Origin: Paratrimastix pyriformis | Lineage: Eukaryota > Preaxostyla > Paratrimastigidae | Direction: 5' to 3' | Assembly (NCBI GenBank): GCA_027972325.1 | Contig: JAPMOS010000137.1 | Coordinates: forward strand, 60,001 to 97,500 | Length of the DNA: 37,500 nt | Shown: one piece after another, positions 33,580 to 37,500 of the stretch | Position numbering within the stretch: position 1 is the first letter of the stretch | Layout of the letters: each line of letters begins with the position of its first letter | The notes under the pieces: model-generated | Database searches by the model: none | The model's input: only the letters and a program-made list of their open reading frames with translations | Told to the model about the DNA's origin: nothing | Program-made: the position numbers and the translations under genes

Positions 33580-36500
33580 CAACCCACGGACCATGCTGGG
33601 CACCCGCCTTGCCGGCCATGGCCTCGATAAGCATACCGATGGTCATACGCGAGGGGAAGGCGTGCGGGTTGATGAGACAGTCGGGAGTCATGCCGCTCTC
33701 CGTGAAGGGCATATCCACCTGCGTAGAAAAAAAGAAAAAACGGGGGATGATGAATTTAATTTCATGTGTCAAGGGAATGGATGGTGTGTGCCAAGCAGAA
33801 AAAAAAGGGGGAAGATGGATTTTCCGGGTGGGATGATGATTAGATGATTGGATGGTTGGATGATGATGCTGGTTGGATGAAATTTACGGGTGTAAAGGAG
33901 AGGATAATGATGAATGCTGATGATGATTGGATGGTTGATGATGATGATTGGATGATGATTGGATGATGATTGGATGATGATTGGATGATGATTGGATGGT
34001 GATTGGATGGTGATTGGATGGTGATTGGATGATGATGGATGGATGGATGATGATGCCTGGGCGATGATGATTGGGCGATGAACAGGGGTGGACAGGGGCC
34101 GGTGGGGGGTACGCACCTGGGGGTACAGGAATGAGAGCACACCCTTCTGGCCGTGACGGGATGAGAACTTGTCACCGATGACGGGGTTCCGGTTGAGGCG
34201 AAGCTTGACCCGGGCCAGGTAGGGCTCCGCGTCTGGGCAACAACACGTCAGCCCCCAGCAGAACCAAGAGAAGATATATCAGTACACTCCAAACCAATCA
34301 AATCCAATCCAATACAATCGGGCCAATGCCAGCCAAGTCAATACCACCCAGCCACAGCCCAGGGCAAACATCAGTGCAATAGAACCAGATATATATCAGT
34401 CCGATACAATCGTCGGGCCAATGCCATTATCGGCCAAGCCACAAGCCAAGAGAGAACCAGATATCTATCAGTACAATTCAATCCGATCCAATCGGGCCAA
34501 GCCACAAGCCAAGAGAGAACCAGATATCTATCAGTACAATTCAATCCGATCCAATCGGGCCAAGCCACAAGCCAAGAGAGAACCAGATATCTATCAGTAC
34601 AATTCAATCCGATCCAATCGGGCCAAGCCACAAGACCACCAGCCACAGCACAGTGCAAACATCAGTGCAATAGAACCAGATATATATCAGCACAATGCAC
34701 GAGGAACGTCATGAGGCGGAATGTCCACGGACCGCGAGCCGACGGGTTCCCAACCAGCATGACGTTCTCGACGTACGCAGGCTCGGCAATCTTGTGCCGG
34801 TTGACCTGCAGGGGGTGGGTGGGGAGGTGTGTGGAAGGAACATGAGTTGACGCCCACGATATATCGACACAATATCACGATATATATCGACACAATATCA
34901 CGAAATATATCGACACAATATCACGATATGTATCGACGCAGATCGCGACCAACACATCGACCGCGATACACATCGACAAATCGGCTCCGGCAATCTTGTG
35001 CCGATTGACTTTGCCGGGTGGGTGGGTGGGGCGGCACAAAAAAAGAGGATTATGAGATATCGCCAGACGATGCAGAGACGCAGCGACACAGATGATGCAC
35101 TCATCAACCACCATCCGGTCACACAATCGCGACGACGGACCTCAACGTCGCCGCTCTCGGAGAAGACACAGACACAGACACAGACTTATCGAGACACAAT
35201 CGCGGCAACGGACCTCAACGTCGCCGCTCTCGGAGACGATGACGCAGACGGGGTCGCCCTTGTGCAGCAGCACGCCCACCTTGGGAAGCCCATCGTCGTC
35301 CAGGGACTCCTCGATCTTGGTGCCGTCCAGCCGGTAGTTCGAGTACCACCGACGGACCGCCCGATGGCCGCCGCGCATGCTGGGAAGCGAGGAGAGAGAG
35401 AATGATAGGATGAATTGATGCTGAAGGCGAATGATGATGCAATTGATGCTGATGATGCAATTGATGCTGATGATGCTGATGATATCTTGGTGCCGTCCAG
35501 CCGGTAGTTCGAGTACCACCGACGGACCGCCCGATGGCCGCCGCGCATGCTGGGAGGCGAGGAGAATGCAATGATGATGCAATGATGATGCAATTGATGA
35601 TTTGATGATGCAATTGATGATTTGATGATGCAATTGATGATTTGATGATGCAATTGATGATTTGATGATGCAATTGATGATTTGATGATGCAATTGATGA
35701 TTTGATGATGCAATTGATGATTTGATGATGCAATTGATGATGATGATTTTTACGATGACATTGATAGAATCGTCAAGGTGGGGAACTCGATGATGATTGG
35801 ATGATCGGATGATCGGATGATGAATTGATAGAATCGTAGCAGACCCATCCTGGATGGGGAACTCCTTGGTCAGGTAGACGCTGGCGTGGGCAAAGCCGCG
35901 TTCGAAGGAGGACTTGTTGACAATCATAGCATCCTCCATATCGTAGCCTGGGAGGGTGTGTGTGTGGAGGGGGAATGGACAGGGTGAGTGAGTGGGCCGA
36001 TGGGATGCGGGCCTGAAAGATGAGAGAATAATCAGAAGAATATTATCATGTCATCCCTGGGAATGAGTGAGTGGGGGGAGTGGTCGAAGAGTGGGAAAAA
36101 ACGAGAATGCGAAGAATAATATCTATTGCCCATGTCATGATGATTGATGATTGGATGCTGATGATGATTGGATGATGCTGATTGGATGATGATTACAGGG
36201 TGACGAACAGGCAGGGTGGCGGGGGGGGGGGGGGGGGGGGGGTGGGTGGGCGGACCGGTGTATGCGGTGACGGCCACAATGGCGTTGGTACCCGTGGGGT
36301 ACTCGTCCATGAGGTACTCGTCTTGGTTCCTGTGGAGGGTGGGTGATGATGATTGGATGATGATGGTGATTGGATGATGGTGATGATGATGATTGGATGA
36401 TGATGATGATGCTCGGAGACGACACTCATATATCCGCAGACCGGGTCCGGGAGATGGGCTTCTGGGGTGTCTGCAGCTTATTGTCCGACCGGTATGATGA

Positions 36501-37500
36501 TGATGCTGATGATGCTGATGATGCTGATGATGATGATGATGCTGATGATGCTGATGATGCTGATGATGCTGATGATGCTGATGATGCTGATGATGCTGAT
36601 GATGCTGATGATGCTGATGATGCTGATGATGCTGATGATGCTGATGATGCTGATGATGCTGATGATGCTGATGATGCTGATGATGCTGATGATGCTGATG
36701 ATGCTGATGATGCTGATGATGATATTTTCACAGACCGCGTCCGGGAGATGGGCTTCTGGGGTGTCTGCAGCTTATACACCTTGTTGTCCGAACGGTAGGG
36801 CGAGTAGAACGGGATGGCCATGGTCTGCTTACCCATCTGGCACTGGTACATGTTACGCGGACTCTGGTTGAAGTCCGAGAAGGGGGTCAGGGAGGCTACC
36901 AGGGAGAGGATGTTGGTCGGGTTCACCTCCATGTGGGTCGTGTGGGGGTTGACGTCGGCCGGCAGGCAGGCAATCTCCATGTAGGTCTGCACCACCGGGG
37001 GGGGAAAGGGAGGATGAGGGACATGGACATATTCCTTGCTTGGGGTGGGAGGATGCGAGGACAGGGATGCTTGTGTGCTGACGAAGATTGTGTGATGCTT
37101 GCGTGCTGCTGCTTGCGTGCTGATGATGCTGATGCTGATGCTGATGCTGATGCTGATGCTGATGCTGTGTGATGATGCTGATGGTGGTGGTGATGGTGGT
37201 GGTGGTGGTGATGATGATGATGATGATGATCGTCTCCGCCGATTGTAAGCCGATGATTGCATGCAGGTGATGACTGAACGAGTGGGTGATGATGATGATG
37301 ATGGGCGGGCGGGGCGGGCAGGGGGCGACTGACGGACCTGTTCGAGGGATCCGACCAGCTGGATGGCCCCCGTGGGCAGGTACTTGACGGGCCGCATCAT
37401 CCGAGCGAGGGTGCTGTGCATGTAGACGGCCGGCAGGGCGTGGGGGTTGGTGGGCGGGGAGATGCCGATCTCGAGTGTTTGAGGAACCTGGGTAATGGGG
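31685..37500 (-). CDS. POLR1B: RNA polymerase I second-largest subunit, C-terminal half (5' end outside window)
   Basis: Subunit of Pol I, which transcribes rRNA in the nucleolus. Thirteen exons in window: 37500-37338, 36986-36736, 36329-36256, 35947-35845, 35379-35214, 34805-34733, 34232-34117, 33718-33592, 33235-33042, 32575-32480, 32181-32065, 31958-31866 and 31807-31685 (TAA), about 565 codons, all in phase. Seen: [169 protein letters not shown] and the zinc site VCSRCG...[22 protein letters not shown]-type and C-terminal strings fit Pol I better than Pol II or III. Introns are 58-500 bases. Donors: eleven GTCYG, one GTGCG. Several introns carry copies of exon edges. Confidence 0.95.
33280..33425 (-). 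repeat. Two extra copies of the acceptor and head of an RPA2 exon
   Basis: The true exon begins at 33235 ([14 protein letters not shown]). Upstream in the intron on the coding strand are two degenerate copies. One begins near 33408 (GGCATCCCCATGGACTCCAG..., GIPMDS) and one near 33330 (GGCATTCCCATGACGCCAGC, out of frame by one base). The copy at 33330 is preceded by a CACGCAG acceptor. Confidence 0.82.
34270..34690. repeat. 60-base tandem repeat in an RPA2 intron
   Basis: Three near-identical units (GGGCCAAGCCACAAGCCAAGAGAGAACCAGATATCTATCAG... ) at about 34434-34620. Flanking half-copies share GAACCAGATATATATCAG at about 34383 and 34674. They occupy most of intron 34233-34732. Confidence 0.85.
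34806..35213 (-). repeat. RPA2 intron with copies of both its exon edges
   Basis: At about 35135-35165 is a copy of the upstream exon end and donor (TCCGAGAGCGGCGACGTTGAG then GTCCGTCG; the true site, at 35213, reads GTCCGTTG). At about 34980-35015 is a diverged copy of the downstream exon start (GTCAATCGGCACAAGATTGCCGGAGC versus true GTCAACCGGCACAAGATTGCCGAGC). Between them lie TATATCGACACAATATCACGA repeats (34858-34935). Confidence 0.82.
35480..35562 (-). repeat. Copy of an RPA2 acceptor and exon head inside the preceding intron
   Basis: Bases 35486-35562 are nearly identical to 35316-35392 (the first about 64 bases of the exon starting at 35379, plus its CCCAG acceptor). After the copied part the sequence departs into repeat, so the copy cannot replace the exon but offers a full acceptor. 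Confidence 0.88.
35568..35745. repeat. 20-base ATGATGCAATTGATGATTTG minisatellite
   Basis: About eight near-perfect units inside RPA2 intron 35380-35844, with shorter GATGCAATGATGATG variants at the edge. Confidence 0.9.
36424..36495 (-). repeat. Copy of an RPA2 exon end with its 5' splice site
   Basis: On the coding strand this reads CGGTCGGACAATAAGCTGCAGACACCCCAGAAGCCCATCTC CCGGACCCG|GTCTGCGGATAT. The true exon end at 36736 has the same CTGCAGACACCCCAGAAGCC core and GTCTGTGAAAAT. A nine-base in-frame part (GTGTATAAG) is missing from the copy. Confidence 0.88.
36494..36722. repeat. 9-base GATGATGCT minisatellite
   Basis: About 25 units, lying between the true exon end and its copy within RPA2 intron 36330-36735. 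Reads as poly-(ADD), poly-(LMM) or poly-(SSA) in spurious frames. Confidence 0.93.

Overview
The window is nuclear DNA of an intron-dense, GC-rich microbial eukaryote. It holds fourteen recognisable or well-supported protein genes and one weaker small gene. Nearly all are broken into short exons that join in frame only after removal of about 79 GT...AG introns. No tRNA, rRNA, CRISPR array or transposase was seen. Gene content (Pol I subunit RPA2, CCT6, MOB4, RAB24, HAKAI, enkurin) is old eukaryotic core. Enkurin suggests a lineage that has or had motile cilia. The sequence alone does not fix the lineage.

Layout: 1-2007 (-) RING/TRAF-finger coiled-coil protein, running off the left edge; 2275-4999 (-) enkurin; 5009-8090 (+) MOB4; 8363-10578 (-) RING/TRAF-finger protein with membrane segments; 10606-11479 (+) HAKAI-like E3; 11538-14867 (-) protein with four tandem NTF2/SnoaL-like folds; 14943-15909 (+) RAB24; 16348-18939 (+) CCT6 chaperonin; 19482-21633 (+) secreted type I membrane protein; 22475-24335 (-) polytopic membrane protein; 24490-26774 (-) PH-domain, proline-rich protein with acidic tryptophan motifs; 26906-29441 (-) F-box/LRR-like protein; 29623-30135 (-) small possible membrane protein; 30132-31380 (-) two-RRM protein; 31685-37500 (-) RPA2, running off the right edge. 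Packing is tight: two divergent pairs have 9 and 75 bases between start codons, one convergent pair has 58 bases between stops, and one same-strand pair overlaps by 2 bases.

The main observation is the splicing signal. Of the 79 introns placed by hand, 62 begin GTCTG or GTCCG (GTCYG) and none begins GTAAG or GTGAG. The pattern holds in the conserved genes where homology fixes the exon edges (34 of 44 introns in CCT6, RPA2, MOB4, RAB24, HAKAI and enkurin). This predicts a U1 snRNA or U1-independent recognition mode unlike the textbook one.

The second observation is how introns grow. Small introns are 31-67 bases. The large ones (300-1550 bases) are filled with microsatellites and, repeatedly, with tandem copies of the neighbouring exon edge, including a copy of its splice site. 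This leaves decoy 5' or 3' sites in introns of enkurin, MOB4, RPA2 and the first RING/TRAF gene. Long open frames across these repeats are not genes.
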